NCBI GenBank assembly: GCA_003331585.1
Contig: QOPG01000007.1
Location: 1 to 64,000 of the forward strand
DNA length: 64,000 nucleotides
From: Gammaproteobacteria bacterium
GTDB taxonomy: Bacteria; Pseudomonadota; Gammaproteobacteria; Steroidobacterales; Woeseiaceae
Reading direction: 5' to 3'
Shown: positions 39,736 to 50,147 of the stretch, in pieces
Layout of the letters: each line of letters begins with the position of its first letter
Numbering within the stretch: position 1 is the stretch's first letter
The notes under the pieces: model-generated
What the model was told of the DNA's origin: nothing
Database searches by the model: none
Seen by the model: only the letters and a program-made list of their open reading frames with translations
Translations under genes and position numbers: made by a program

Positions 39736-41064
39736 TTAGTCATTTAACTCAGGTTTTTTATGCCAGTTTATTTTATAACCATTAGATTTTGAAAACTTTT
39801 CCGCAATCCAAAAATTACCCACACTGACAACTTCATTCTCATAAAAAAATAACGGGATCCTGTTTCTCATCCAAGGATAGATTTTATTCTCTTGGAATAG
39901 TTTTTTGAGTTTATAATGATGCTTCTTTCCAGCAGGTTTAATTATCTCGCCTCCAACTCTGAAAGATAGCTTTAAACCGTTCTTGGCTATTCTTGGATCT
40001 ATTCCCGTATCTTTTGATTTATTTAGTGAAATAGAACCCATTCCATAATCCAAATCAATAGTTTTATTTGGAAATAAATTCAATAATTCATTATTTTGTC
40101 TAGGTAGCTGGGGAATGATATATATTTTTTTTCTGTAGTGATAAATATCAGCATCCGGGAATTTTATAAATTTATTTTCTTCTCTCTTTATTATAAATCT
40201 TAATGCTTTTATTCCATCCATCAGTTGTTTGTATGAGGGATTTTTTAAATTCTTCATTCTCAATATGAATCTGATTAGATTTCTTTGCCTATTACCAGAT
40301 AATTTAATAAATTGTTCTGAATCAATATATTTTTCATTACCTATATTGAAGAGGTCTATTTTGGCAATATCCTCTGATCTCTCACTTGCTTCAAGTGCGA
40401 GCGACGTTACTTTGGAAAATCTTTTATTTATTGATGGCCATCTTTTTTCTAACTGAGGGATAATTTTATTTCTAAGAAAATTTCTATCGAATGTATTGTC
40501 CTTATTTGAAAAATCTTCTATCCATTCAAGATTTTTTATTTTTGCATAATTAATAAGTTCAGCCTTCGAATACCCAAGAAAAGGTCTAAGAAGCATGCCA
40601 CCAGCAAATATTCTTATAGGCTTAATTCCTGATAATCCATCAACTCCGCTTCCTCTTAATACACTGAGAAGTAATGTTTCTGCCTGGTCGTCTTTATGAT
40701 GAGCAGTCAAAAGCCAGTCATTTGACTCTATATATTTGCTTAGTACCTTATATCTTTGATCTCTCATCTCACATTCAGTTCCTTTGCCTGATTTTTTTTC
40801 AATTTGAATCTTTTCAGAGATGAGTTTTACTCCATATACTTTCGCTGTATCAATACAAAATTTTTCCCATTCACTCGATAGATGGTGTTGTTGGTGATTG
40901 ATATGAATAGCTACAATAGGAATGTTTAAATTAATTCTAGTAAGTGAGTAAAGCAGAACTGTTGAGTCCAACCCGCCACTATAAGCTACGATAATTTTTT
41001 TCGGATGATTGGCCTGATCTAGGTAATGATTAAAAAAATCATTTAAGTCATCTGTATTAAACAT
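39736..41064 (-). CDS. tilS: tRNA(Ile)-lysidine synthase TilS
   Basis: Converts C34 of the AUA-reading tRNA-Ile to lysidine. The 442-residue protein has the PP-loop IVAYSGGLDSTVLLYSL near residues 24-40, HINHQQHHLSSEW near 55, the AHHKDDQAETLLLSVLRGSGVDGL segment near 119-142, and a C-terminal domain with FRVGGE near 371 typical of the long gammaproteobacterial form. It lies between accA (16 nt) and the pyrG leader. Confidence 0.95.
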   Translation of the reverse strand: MFNTDDLNDFFNHYLDQANHPKKIIVAYSGGLDSTVLLYSLTRINLNIPIVAIHINHQQHHLSSEWEKFCIDTAKVYGVKLISEKIQIEKKSGKGTECEMRDQRYKVLSKYIESNDWLLTAHHKDDQAETLLLSVLRGSGVDGLSGIKPIRIFAGGMLLRPFLGYSKAELINYAKIKNLEWIEDFSNKDNTFDRNFLRNKIIPQLEKRWPSINKRFSKVTSLALEASERSEDIAKIDLFNIGNEKYIDSEQFIKLSGNRQRNLIRFILRMKNLKNPSYKQLMDGIKALRFIIKREENKFIKFPDADIYHYRKKIYIIPQLPRQNNELLNLFPNKTIDLDYGMGSISLNKSKDTGIDPRIAKNGLKLSFRVGGEIIKPAGKKHHYKLKKLFQENKIYPWMRNRIPLFFYENEVVSVGNFWIAEKFSKSNGYKINWHKKPELND

Positions 41065-41080
41065 ACAATATAGTCACAAA

Positions 41081-42040
41081 CTAAACTTGTGTGTATTCCC
41101 CATAAGCTGCAATCTTTTTTTGACGCATAGAAACTAATGATTTTTCGTCAAATTCATTCAAATTATTAAGATTTTTAAGCAGCCTGAGTTTCAATTTATC
41201 AGCCATACCTTCAAAATCTCTATGAGCTCCACCTAATGGCTCTCCTATAACCTCATCAATCAGCGAAAATTTTTTCAATTTTTCTGCAGTAATGTGCATC
41301 GCACCTGCAGCCTTTTCAGCCATATTTGAATCTTTCCATAATATTGATGCGCATCCTTCAGGGGAGATAACAGAATATATACTATATTCAAGCATCAATA
41401 ATTTATCAGAAACACCTATTGCGAGCGCCCCTCCTGAACCGCCTTCGCCGATAATGACAGAAATAATAGGAGTAGATATTTTTGACATTTCAAGTAAATT
41501 TTTTGCGATTGCCTCACTTTGTCCTCGCTCTTCAGCTCCAAGTCCTGGATATGCTCCAGGAGTATCAATAAAAGAAATTATTGGCAGATTAAATTTTTCT
41601 GCTAATTTCATTAATCTTAAAGATTTTCTGTAGCCTTCAGGTTTAGGCATGCCATAATTTCGCCTAACTCTCTCTTTTGTATCGCGACCTTTTTGATGGC
41701 CTATCATTAAAACAGGAATATCATCTAATCTACCAATCCCTCCAATGATAGCAGTATCATCGGAAAACATTCTATCGCCGTGAAGCTCAACAAAATCTTT
41801 AAAAATATGCGAAACATAATCTAGGGAATATGGTCTCATTGGGTGACGAGAGATCTGTGCTACCTGCCAATCAGAAAGTTTTTTATATATATTTTCTGTA
41901 ATTGCTTTATTTTCTTTTAACAAACGCATTCTTTCTCGTTTGATATTTTCCTTTGAATCATCAATATATTTGAGCTCTTCTAATCTTGCCTCTATTTCAG
42001 CAATTGGTTTTTCAAATTCAAGAAATTTAGAATCAATCAT
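41081..42040 (-). CDS. accA: Acetyl-CoA carboxylase carboxyltransferase subunit alpha
   Basis: With AccD, transfers the carboxyl group from biotin to acetyl-CoA, making malonyl-CoA for fatty acid synthesis. The 319-residue length is standard. Visible motifs: the coiled N-terminal helix (about 1-60), [12 protein letters not shown] near 83, [20 protein letters not shown] near 130, [21 protein letters not shown] near 178 and [15 protein letters not shown] near 217. It follows dnaE by 43 nt, as in E. coli. Confidence 0.97.
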   Translation of the reverse strand: MIDSKFLEFEKPIAEIEARLEELKYIDDSKENIKRERMRLLKENKAITENIYKKLSDWQVAQISRHPMRPYSLDYVSHIFKDFVELHGDRMFSDDTAIIGGIGRLDDIPVLMIGHQKGRDTKERVRRNYGMPKPEGYRKSLRLMKLAEKFNLPIISFIDTPGAYPGLGAEERGQSEAIAKNLLEMSKISTPIISVIIGEGGSGGALAIGVSDKLLMLEYSIYSVISPEGCASILWKDSNMAEKAAGAMHITAEKLKKFSLIDEVIGEPLGGAHRDFEGMADKLKLRLLKNLNNLNEFDEKSLVSMRQKKIAAYGEYTQV

Positions 42041-42083
42041 AATTTTATTATTTAAGTATTTTTAATTTCATAAGATGTTAATT

Positions 42084-45000
42084 TTAATAGCTAAAATTAA
42101 ATGAATCTCTTCCGATTATTGACGATAAGTTTTTACGGAGTTCGCTGGTTGGATTCACATTCCAATCATCCCCGAGATTGACTCTTCCTTTAGCAGATTC
42201 ATTCTCATAATTTATTGCTACTTGGCAATTTCCATTGTCAGTCATTTTTAAAATATGTCTAATTCTATCAAGAATATCAGAATCACTATACTTACCATTC
42301 AATTGTATAGTAAGTAATTTTGCTTTTTCAGTTATGACATCATCAATAAATCTAACTTTGTCGGCGTTAATTTGCCATGAAGATGAAAATTCATCAAATC
42401 TCAACTTTCCTTCAACTATTATAATTTTATCTTTCTTTAAAAACTCTTTATTTTGAAAAAAACTGTCACTAAAAAATACCGTATCAATCCTGGCAGTATC
42501 ATCATCGAGAATAACAGTGATCCTATTTCCTCGTTTTTTTATATCCGCTATCAATCCAGCAACTTTTATTTCTTTCTGTTTATATTGAAACTTTTTTTCT
42601 GTCCTATTTGGAGGTTCTTGACTGCAGACTTCTTTCAATGAACTACCTGTTAGGAAGTAGGAGTCGCTCTTAATAGAATGAAATGGATGTCCTGTTAAAT
42701 AAAGGCCAAGCGATTCTTTTTCCTTTTTAAGAAAAATGCTTTCTTCCCATTCTTGCATATTTTCTTCTAATAATACCTCTTCGACAGAACTATCAACTAT
42801 CCCAAACATATCTCCTTGGCCTGCTGCTGAATCTCTTGCTGATTGATCTGCACCTTTAATTGCATCCGCCAATTTTATAGTGAGTAATTTTCTAGTCATC
42901 TTAAACTCATCCATGGAGCCACTCTTTATCAGAGCCTCTAGTACTCTACGATTAATCTTTTCTGCGCCCATTCTTTTGCAAAAATTATTCAAGTTATCGA
43001 AGGGTCCGTTAGATTCTCTCTCAGTAATAATTGATTCAACAGTAGACTTGCCAACACCCTTTATTGCCCCTAGACCGTAAAGTATCTCTTTATCATTCAG
43101 TACCATAAACTCATAAAGAGAATTATTAATTGAGGGCTTTGAAATTTCTATCTCATGATTCGAACAATCATCTTTAATCATTATTAACCTATCGGTATTA
43201 TCAATTTCAGCAGTCATAACTGCTGCCAAAAAATAGGAGGTATGATGTGCCTTTAAATATGCGGTTTGATAAGAAATTAATGCATACGCCGCCGAATGAG
43301 ATTTGTTAAACCCATAACCTGCAAATTTTTCCATTAAGTCAAAAATATATGATGCTGTTCTCTCAGAAACCTCTCTGTTCTTAGATCCTTCTATAAAAAT
43401 TTGGCGCTGTTTTGCCATTTCATCAATCTTCTTTTTTCCCATGGCTCTTCTCAGGATATCAGCACTTCCAAGAGAGTATCCAGCAAGGACTTGAGCTATT
43501 TGCATAACTTGCTCTTGATACAAGATAACTCCATATGTTTCCTCGAGGATAGATTTTAGTTTCGGGTGAAAATAATCAATATTTATATTATTTTGATGCT
43601 TCCTGTTAATAAAATCATCCACCATGCCTGACTGGAGTGGTCCTGGCCTGAATAAAGCGACAAGGGCAATAAGATCTTCAAATTGATCAGGTTGCATTCT
43701 TTTTATTAGATCCCTCATACCCGTTGATTCAAGCTGAAAAACGGCTGTTGTCTTGCAAGACCTTAATAGGTCAAATGTTTTCTTATCAGTCAAAGGAATT
43801 TCATGTATTGTGAGATTTTCATCTTGAGCAGCTTTGTTAACTAACTCTATTGTTAGATCAATAATGGTCAGTGTCCTTAAACCCAAAAAATCAAATTTTA
43901 CTAGGCCAGCTGCCTCTACATCGTCTTTGTCAAACTGAGTTACCACATTTAATTGATCTTCTTCACAATAAAGCGGCGTAAAATCAGTAAGATTTTCTGG
44001 GGCAATTACAACTCCACCTGCATGTTTACCTGCATTTCTAACAAGACCTTCAAGTGATTTTGCAAGATTGATAATCGCTTCAATTTCTTCATCCTGAGAA
44101 TACATTCTTCTTAGCTCTTCATCCTGCGCAATTGCTTTATCGAGAGTCATACCCACCTCAAAAGGTATTTGTTTGGCAATTTTATCCACAAAGCCATAAG
44201 GCTGATCTAAAACTCTTCCAACATCCCTGATAACGGCTCTTGCTGCCATAGTTCCGTATGTAATAATCTGAGAAACTTTCTCACTCCCATACTTTTGAGA
44301 TACATAATCAATAACTCTATCTCTTCCATCCATACAGAAATCAATATCAAAATCCGGCATTGATACTCTCTCTTGATTTAAAAATCTCTCAAATAAGAGC
44401 CCATATTCCAGGGGATCAATATCAGTAATCCCAAGCGAATAAGCCACAAGTGATCCAGCACCAGAACCCCTTCCTGGTCCAACTGGTATCTTGTTGGCTT
44501 TAGCCCATTCAATGAAATCAGAGACAATAAGGAAATAGCTAGCAAAACCCATTTTATTTATAACATTTAGTTCTTTTTTTAACCGGTTTTCATAAACTAA
44601 TGTTTGGTTATTTTTTTGTTGATCAATTTTTCTTTTAAGTATTAAATTTAAACCATCATTAGATTTTTTTTCTAAAAAATCCTCAGCTGATCCTTTGTTA
44701 GGTATAGGAAAGATTGGCAAGTATGATTTGCCCAAATTCAGCTTTAAATTACACCTCTTTGCTATCTCTATAGAATTTGATAATGCTTCCGGGATATCAG
44801 AAAAAAGTGAAGCGATTTCCGAACTCGTTTTTAGATATTGTTGCTTATTATATATCCTAGGCCTTTTGAGATCTGATAGGATTGTTCCATCGTGAATACA
44901 CACTCTAGCCTCATGAGAATCAAAATCATTTTCTGATATAAATCTGACATCATTTGATGCAACGACAGGGGTAGAAAAATCATTTGCTAGAAATAGTGCC

Positions 45001-45551
45001 TGCTGAATGTAGTCCTCCTCAAATGCTCTATTTGTTCTTGTTAGTTCTATGTAAAAACGATCATCAAATAACTGCATCCATGTATCAAGCAAATTTGCTG
45101 CCAAATCGTGATGATCATTGATAAGCGCTCTTCCTATATCACCATTTATTCCAGCAGACAAAGCAATTAACCCACTGCAATTAGCTTTATTGAGCCATTC
45201 TTTATGTATTCTTGGCCCATGACGTGTTTGTCCTTCCAGCCAACTTTTTGTAATCAGTTGTGTGAGATTTTTATAACCATCATTATTTGCGCACAAAAGA
45301 ATAATATTATTGTGTCTTGACTCATCGTCAGGATCAGCAATAAATAAATCACAACCGATAATTGGTTTAATCCCATAATTAATAGCTTGACGATAAAATT
45401 TTACCATACCGAATACGTTATTTTGATCTGTGAGAGTTACAGCAGGAAAATTATTAGTAGCACACTCTTGCATCAAATTGGGAATACGTATTGTACTATC
45501 CATAATTGAGTATTGTGTATGTATATTAAGATGTACAAAACTATGATTCAT
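42084..45551 (-). CDS. dnaE: DNA polymerase III subunit alpha
   Basis: Replicative polymerase, 1155 residues from the ATG at 45551 (an upstream TTG adds six residues). Domain order: PHP domain (FVHLNIHTQYSIMDS at the N-terminus), palm with the catalytic Asp pair in MPDFDIDFCMDGRDRV near 397-410, thumb and fingers, the helix-hairpin-helix region near 830-870, and the OB-fold (about 985-1060) before the tau-binding C-terminus. The sequence is uninterrupted, with no intein. It lies between rnhB and accA. Confidence 0.97.
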   Translation of the reverse strand: MNHSFVHLNIHTQYSIMDSTIRIPNLMQECATNNFPAVTLTDQNNVFGMVKFYRQAINYGIKPIIGCDLFIADPDDESRHNNIILLCANNDGYKNLTQLITKSWLEGQTRHGPRIHKEWLNKANCSGLIALSAGINGDIGRALINDHHDLAANLLDTWMQLFDDRFYIELTRTNRAFEEDYIQQALFLANDFSTPVVASNDVRFISENDFDSHEARVCIHDGTILSDLKRPRIYNKQQYLKTSSEIASLFSDIPEALSNSIEIAKRCNLKLNLGKSYLPIFPIPNKGSAEDFLEKKSNDGLNLILKRKIDQQKNNQTLVYENRLKKELNVINKMGFASYFLIVSDFIEWAKANKIPVGPGRGSGAGSLVAYSLGITDIDPLEYGLLFERFLNQERVSMPDFDIDFCMDGRDRVIDYVSQKYGSEKVSQIITYGTMAARAVIRDVGRVLDQPYGFVDKIAKQIPFEVGMTLDKAIAQDEELRRMYSQDEEIEAIINLAKSLEGLVRNAGKHAGGVVIAPENLTDFTPLYCEEDQLNVVTQFDKDDVEAAGLVKFDFLGLRTLTIIDLTIELVNKAAQDENLTIHEIPLTDKKTFDLLRSCKTTAVFQLESTGMRDLIKRMQPDQFEDLIALVALFRPGPLQSGMVDDFINRKHQNNINIDYFHPKLKSILEETYGVILYQEQVMQIAQVLAGYSLGSADILRRAMGKKKIDEMAKQRQIFIEGSKNREVSERTASYIFDLMEKFAGYGFNKSHSAAYALISYQTAYLKAHHTSYFLAAVMTAEIDNTDRLIMIKDDCSNHEIEISKPSINNSLYEFMVLNDKEILYGLGAIKGVGKSTVESIITERESNGPFDNLNNFCKRMGAEKINRRVLEALIKSGSMDEFKMTRKLLTIKLADAIKGADQSARDSAAGQGDMFGIVDSSVEEVLLEENMQEWEESIFLKKEKESLGLYLTGHPFHSIKSDSYFLTGSSLKEVCSQEPPNRTEKKFQYKQKEIKVAGLIADIKKRGNRITVILDDDTARIDTVFFSDSFFQNKEFLKKDKIIIVEGKLRFDEFSSSWQINADKVRFIDDVITEKAKLLTIQLNGKYSDSDILDRIRHILKMTDNGNCQVAINYENESAKGRVNLGDDWNVNPTSELRKNLSSIIGRDSFNFSY

Positions 45552-45646
45552 GAGTATTTTGTTATCCAAAAATAGGTTGAATATATTAACTATAATTATT
45601 AAGTTACATTACCAAATAATATTTATTCATCAAGTAACATTTAATC

Positions 45647-46219
45647 TTATACGAAAGGTTTAAATGTCAGCCTATGAATAGGGCAAGGTCCCAAGATGTG
45701 GATAGCTTGTAAATGTTGTTTTGTGCCATAACCTTTGTGACTAGAGAAGAAATAACCAGGATAAACTTTGTCAAGATTGATCATTAAGTTATCTCTATAG
45801 ACTTTTGCAATAATTGAGGCTGCACTAATTTCAGCTACCGTGCCATCTCCCCCTATTACAGATCGACCTTTTATACTCATGCCAAAAAAATCCAAATCTG
45901 GAATCTTATTACCATCCACTGAAACTGATGATGGATATACTCCTAGATTTAATATACTTCTTCGCATTGCAAGCATTGTTGCCTGAAGAATATTTATAGA
46001 ATCAATCTCCGATGCATCTGAATAAGAAATTGCCCACGTTATTGCCTTACAAAAAATCTCATCAGAAATTATTTTTCTTTTGGTATTAGTGATTTTTTTT
46101 GAATCATCGAGATCTGAAGGAATGCAATTATTGTCCAGAATAACCGCAGCGGCTACCACAGGACCAGCAATAGTTCCTCTTCCAACCTCATCGATACCTG
46201 CTATTAATTTATTTACCAT
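45647..46219 (-). CDS. rnhB: Ribonuclease HII
   Basis: Removes ribonucleotides and RNA from RNA-DNA hybrids. The 190-residue protein has the DEDD catalytic residues: Asp-Glu in IAGIDEVGRGTIAGPVVAAAV near residues 7-27, Asp in VSVDGNKIPDL near 99, and the C-terminal SSHKGYGTKQHL near 155-166. Its start overlaps the end of lpxB by 11 nt, so the two are coupled; the lpxB-rnhB-dnaE order is the enterobacterial one. Confidence 0.96.
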   Translation of the reverse strand: MVNKLIAGIDEVGRGTIAGPVVAAAVILDNNCIPSDLDDSKKITNTKRKIISDEIFCKAITWAISYSDASEIDSINILQATMLAMRRSILNLGVYPSSVSVDGNKIPDLDFFGMSIKGRSVIGGDGTVAEISAASIIAKVYRDNLMINLDKVYPGYFFSSHKGYGTKQHLQAIHILGPCPIHRLTFKPFV

Positions 46220-47339
46220 AGAGTTTTAACACCTCGGCAGCCGCAAGACGATTTGCATTCCGAGATAACATCTCTCTAATTCTAGTGTACTTTGGCGTGA
46301 TGTAATCGCTATATTCCTGATTATTAAGAATATTAAAAATTGCTTTGTATAATTTATGCTCATCCAAGTTATTTTGGATGTATTCTGGAATTATTTGATC
46401 ATCAAGTAGAATATTTGGCAACGTAAAATATTTTGTTTTAACTAAAATATTTAAAAAAAAGTAAGATAAGGATGATACTTTATATGCAGCAACTGCCGGT
46501 CGGCTTAATAAGGCAGCCTCTAATACTGACGTACCCGACGAAGCCAAAACCACATCAGATGCAATCATGCATTCATGCGAGTTTCCCTCAATTACCAGAA
46601 AGTGCTCATTCATACACTCTTTATCTATTATTTTTTTGAATTCGATACTTAAATCTCCCGAGGCCATTGGAGCTATAAAAAAAATATCATCTTGGTTTTT
46701 TGTAAATAATTTTGCTGTCTTTACAAAAAATGAACCCAATCTTAATACCTCATTCTTTCTACTTCCAGGTAATACAGCAATTAGATTATTTGCACTGATA
46801 TTAAATTTTTTTCTCATATCAATTTTTTTAATTTGGTGTGGCATACTCTCTGCGAGTGGGTGCCCAACGTATTTTGCAGAAATATTATGTTCTCTGTAAA
46901 TACTTTCTTCGAATGGAAGTATGCATAAAATTTTATCTACAGCTTTTTTTATTTTTTTAATTCTATTTTTTCGCCAAGCCCAAATAGAAGGTGAAACATA
47001 GTGCAATGTTTTTATGCCTATTTTTTTTAGCTGTATCTCAAGATCAATATTGAATTCAGGGGCATCCACACCGATAAAAACGTCTGGAGGACTGTCTACC
47101 CATCTCTTGATTATATCTCTTCTTAATAATAATAATCTCGGTAATGCTTTTAATGGTTCGAATATCCCCATCATAGAAAGTTCTTCAGAAGAAGCCCATT
47201 CTTCGCCCCCGAGTTTGATCAATTTTGGCCCTAATATTCCTTCAAACTTTATCTGAGGATAAGTTTTTTTTAACTCTTGAATTAAACCAGCGCCTAATTC
47301 ATCTCCAGATTTTTCTCCAACAACGATACCAATGCGCAT
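46209..47339 (-). CDS. lpxB: Lipid-A-disaccharide synthase
   Basis: GT19 glycosyltransferase that joins lipid X to UDP-2,3-diacylglucosamine, making lipid A disaccharide. The 376-residue protein has the N-terminal GEKSGDELGAGLI (SGE.SGD-type signature), FIGVDAPEFN near 90, HYVSPSIWAWRKNR near 112-125 and the sugar-nucleotide region AVLPGSRKNEVLRL near 188. It starts 3 nt after lpxA. This block thus provides LpxD, LpxA and LpxB in one operon. Confidence 0.96.
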   Translation of the reverse strand: MRIGIVVGEKSGDELGAGLIQELKKTYPQIKFEGILGPKLIKLGGEEWASSEELSMMGIFEPLKALPRLLLLRRDIIKRWVDSPPDVFIGVDAPEFNIDLEIQLKKIGIKTLHYVSPSIWAWRKNRIKKIKKAVDKILCILPFEESIYREHNISAKYVGHPLAESMPHQIKKIDMRKKFNISANNLIAVLPGSRKNEVLRLGSFFVKTAKLFTKNQDDIFFIAPMASGDLSIEFKKIIDKECMNEHFLVIEGNSHECMIASDVVLASSGTSVLEAALLSRPAVAAYKVSSLSYFFLNILVKTKYFTLPNILLDDQIIPEYIQNNLDEHKLYKAIFNILNNQEYSDYITPKYTRIREMLSRNANRLAAAEVLKLYGK

Positions 47340-47342
47340 GAA

Positions 47343-48116
47343 TTATCTTATGATCCCTCTTTCAGAGGATAATTGAAGTGAGTCAAGAAGAATTTTTAAC
47401 TCAGGTTGATCCTTAGAAAGAACTTCTATCTCAGTAATTGAGCTACTTAACTTTAAATCTTTTCGATAGAGAATTCGATAAGCGTTTTTTATATTCTTTA
47501 TTTGACCAGAGGTAAAATCTCTTCTCTTTAAACCTTCAATATTGACACCTCTTGGTCTTATCGGTTGACCTTCTGCCATAATATAAGCTGGAATGTCTTT
47601 TGTTGTGAGTGTATTCATTCCAATGAAGCTGTGAGCACCTATTTTTGTGAATTGATGAGCTCCAGTAAAACCTCCAAATATAGCCCAGTCACCGACTTCA
47701 ACATGTCCAGCTAGGGTTGCATTATTCGCAAATATTGCATTATTCCCAATTACACAATCATGAGCTATGTGAACGTACGCCATAATCCAATTATTATTAC
47801 CAATGGATGTCTTGTATTTATCTTGGGAAGTTCCACGATTTATTGTGCAGTACTCTCTTATTGTATTTTTATCTCCAATTTCTAAAGATGTTAATTCATT
47901 ATTATATTTTTTATCCTGTGGATCGCCCCCAATTGCATTAAAAGAAAATATTTTATTATCTCGACCAACTTTTGTCGGCCCCTCAATTAATACATGATTT
48001 GCTATAATTGTTCCATCACCGATTTCAACGTTATCACCAATAATTGAATAAGCTCCGATAGAGACATTTGATCCAATTATTGCTTTCTTGGATATTATTG
48101 CAGTTTTGTGAATCAT
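47343..48116 (-). CDS. lpxA: UDP-N-acetylglucosamine acyltransferase
   Basis: First step of lipid A synthesis: transfers a 3-hydroxyacyl chain from ACP to UDP-GlcNAc. The 257-residue protein shows the left-handed beta-helix hexapeptide repeats (VSIGAYSIIGDNVEIGDGT and onward), the catalytic His region (AHDCVIGN and GAHQFTKIGAHSFIG near 140-155), and a helical C-terminus starting near 190. It overlaps the end of fabZ by ATGA. Confidence 0.96.
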   Translation of the reverse strand: MIHKTAIISKKAIIGSNVSIGAYSIIGDNVEIGDGTIIANHVLIEGPTKVGRDNKIFSFNAIGGDPQDKKYNNELTSLEIGDKNTIREYCTINRGTSQDKYKTSIGNNNWIMAYVHIAHDCVIGNNAIFANNATLAGHVEVGDWAIFGGFTGAHQFTKIGAHSFIGMNTLTTKDIPAYIMAEGQPIRPRGVNIEGLKRRDFTSGQIKNIKNAYRILYRKDLKLSSSITEIEVLSKDQPELKILLDSLQLSSERGIIR

Positions 48117-48565
48117 AACCTTATATCACTAGGAGCACACATTATTGTTGCGCTTACAGAAGTTTTACCTCTTACTTCAGCGATACACCCATATCTCCAC
48201 ATCCCTTTAATAATTCTATGGACATTTACAGTAAATTTAATATTGTCCCCAGGATGAATAGGAAATCGAAAACGAGCTTTTTCAACGCCAACTAAATAAT
48301 AAATTGGTTTTGGTTTTATATCCCCTACTGTTAAATGACCCAGCACCCCTCCAGCTTGAGCCATTGCTTCTATTATTATGACACCTGGAACAATTGGCTG
48401 GCCAGGAAAGTGTCCTTTAAAATATGGTTCATCTAAATTAATATCTTTTTCTGCAATAATTGATACCCCTAAATCGTAATCAACTATTCTATCTATATGC
48501 AAAAAAGGATCTCGATGAGGAAGAAGCTCCATTATCTCATCTCTATTTAAGGTTTTTTTAGTCAT
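48113..48565 (-). CDS. fabZ: 3-hydroxyacyl-ACP dehydratase FabZ
   Basis: Hot-dog fold dehydratase that forms trans-2-enoyl-ACP. The 150-residue protein has MELLPHRDPFLHIDRI near residues 12-27, the catalytic His and Glu region FKGHFPGQPIVPGVIIIEAMAQAGG near 49-73, and the closing C-terminal strands. Its coupling to lpxA fits the shared 3-hydroxyacyl-ACP pool, which links phospholipid and lipid A synthesis. It starts 23 nt after lpxD. Confidence 0.96.
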   Translation of the reverse strand: MTKKTLNRDEIMELLPHRDPFLHIDRIVDYDLGVSIIAEKDINLDEPYFKGHFPGQPIVPGVIIIEAMAQAGGVLGHLTVGDIKPKPIYYLVGVEKARFRFPIHPGDNIKFTVNVHRIIKGMWRYGCIAEVRGKTSVSATIMCAPSDIRL

Positions 48566-48588
48566 TATTATATAGCAATAATTTTAAT

Positions 48589-49566
48589 TTATTTCTTGGC
48601 TGATAATTTAAATTTTGCCACAAATTTTTTCCAGATTTGATCTTCCTCAAAAGGAATAGATCCTGAATAAATACCTGGTTTTTTTATATTTTTTGTTACC
48701 ACAGCCGCGCCATTTATCCTAACATCATCACAAATCTCTATATGACCAACTATACCAACTTGACCAGCGATCATGCACCTCTCTCCTATAGATGAACTCC
48801 CTGCAATTGCGGTGGATGATGCAATTGCAGTATGTGCCCCTATTTTTGTATTGTGACCAATTTGTATCAAGTTATCTAGCTTTACTCCATCACTAATTGT
48901 TGTGCTATCCAATGACCCTCGATCAATAGTTGTATTTGAGCCAATCTCAACATCATTACCTATTACAACATCCCCAATCTGATTAATCTTTTTCCAGCCT
49001 TTTTTAGTTTTAACATTACCGAAACCATCTGCGCCAATCACTGCACCTGGATGTATTGTAGTTCTTTTCCCTATTTTTACTGAATTAACTATTGTGCTAC
49101 TGGCAATAAGCCTTGTATCTCGATCAATAGAAATATTGCCATCAATAATACAACCTGGGCCAATATATACAGATTCACCTATCGATACATTACCCTTAAT
49201 TGATGACATTGGGCCAACATACGTTGAACTTGGTATTGATATATCCTTTCCTATAAAAGCATATTTTGAAATCTCAGGTTTAAATTTTGGAATGGGATGC
49301 AATAACTCCACAATAATGGAGTATAAATAATATGGATCTGCACTTATTAGTGCATTTGTTGGGCAAGAATCAATGAATTTCTTATTAATTATTACTGCTG
49401 AAGCTTTCGTTTCTTTGAGTTGATTCAAATACGATTCATTTGTTAGAAAAGATATTGAACCTTTTGAAGCTGAAATTAATGAAGCAACACCCAGAATCTC
49501 TATATCTGGATCGCCTACTAAATCACATCCATATTTAGCTGCCAAATCCCCCAGAGTATAGGTCAA
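48589..49566 (-). CDS. lpxD: UDP-3-O-acylglucosamine N-acyltransferase
   Basis: Third lipid A enzyme; adds the N-linked 3-hydroxyacyl chain. The 325-residue protein has the N-terminal uridine-binding domain (about 1-100: TLGDLAAKYGCDLVGDPDIEI), left-handed beta-helix repeats (about 105-290) with the catalytic His in QIGHNTKIGAHTAIA near 230-244 and GADGFGNVKTKKGWKKI near 178-195, and a short C-terminal helix. It lies 42 nt downstream of skp. Confidence 0.96.
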   Translation of the reverse strand: MTYTLGDLAAKYGCDLVGDPDIEILGVASLISASKGSISFLTNESYLNQLKETKASAVIINKKFIDSCPTNALISADPYYLYSIIVELLHPIPKFKPEISKYAFIGKDISIPSSTYVGPMSSIKGNVSIGESVYIGPGCIIDGNISIDRDTRLIASSTIVNSVKIGKRTTIHPGAVIGADGFGNVKTKKGWKKINQIGDVVIGNDVEIGSNTTIDRGSLDSTTISDGVKLDNLIQIGHNTKIGAHTAIASSTAIAGSSSIGERCMIAGQVGIVGHIEICDDVRINGAAVVTKNIKKPGIYSGSIPFEEDQIWKKFVAKFKLSAKK

Positions 49567-49608
49567 TTGGTCCTCCTTATTTTCAGAGAAATTAGGAATT
49601 TTTAAATT

Positions 49609-50130
49609 TTACTCGCTATCTTCAAATTCACTTTGCAAAGATTCTAAGATTTGAGATGTAATATTAACTGAAGTGCTTGCATAAATGACACCGTCCGCTA
49701 AAACCATATCAAAATCGTTGTTCTGCGCATACACGTTAACTACTTCCAACAATGTTCTTTGAAGTTTACCTATTTCTTCGTTTCTTCTTAGGTTGAAATC
49801 TTCTTGGAGTTCAGTGCCTAATCTATTCACATCACGCTGTAATTCGCGAAAATCTTTTTCCGCATTGGATCTTTCTGTAGCTCCCATTACGGCAGCATCT
49901 TTTTGAATTTTTTCAGCTAACTCTTCGAATTCTTTTTGCTTTGCAAGTGCTTCTCTTTGCCTAGGCTGAAATTCATCTTGAAGTGATTCCATAACTTGCC
50001 TAAATTGTGGAGAACTTTCCATTAAAGCTTGAAAGTTTACTACTCCTATTTTTTGCTCTTGGGCAAAAATTATAGACGAGAATAATAATAATAATAAAAA
50101 ACCAAATGACTGCTTAAATAAAAATTTCAT
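49609..50130 (-). CDS. skp: Periplasmic OmpH-family chaperone Skp
   Basis: Trimeric periplasmic chaperone for outer-membrane proteins. I start at the ATG at 50130 (MKFLFKQSF; 173 residues), preceded by GGAAAG, rather than four codons upstream. A signal peptide (about 1-24, ending IFAQEQ) is followed by KIGVVNFQALMESSPQFRQ, the family start, and long coiled-coil tentacles rich in Gln, Glu and Arg (about 45-130). It follows bamA by 17 nt, and the two act on the same clients. Confidence 0.92.
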   Translation of the reverse strand: MKFLFKQSFGFLLLLLFSSIIFAQEQKIGVVNFQALMESSPQFRQVMESLQDEFQPRQREALAKQKEFEELAEKIQKDAAVMGATERSNAEKDFRELQRDVNRLGTELQEDFNLRRNEEIGKLQRTLLEVVNVYAQNNDFDMVLADGVIYASTSVNITSQILESLQSEFEDSE

Positions 50131-50147
50131 AATACTTTCCACTCTGT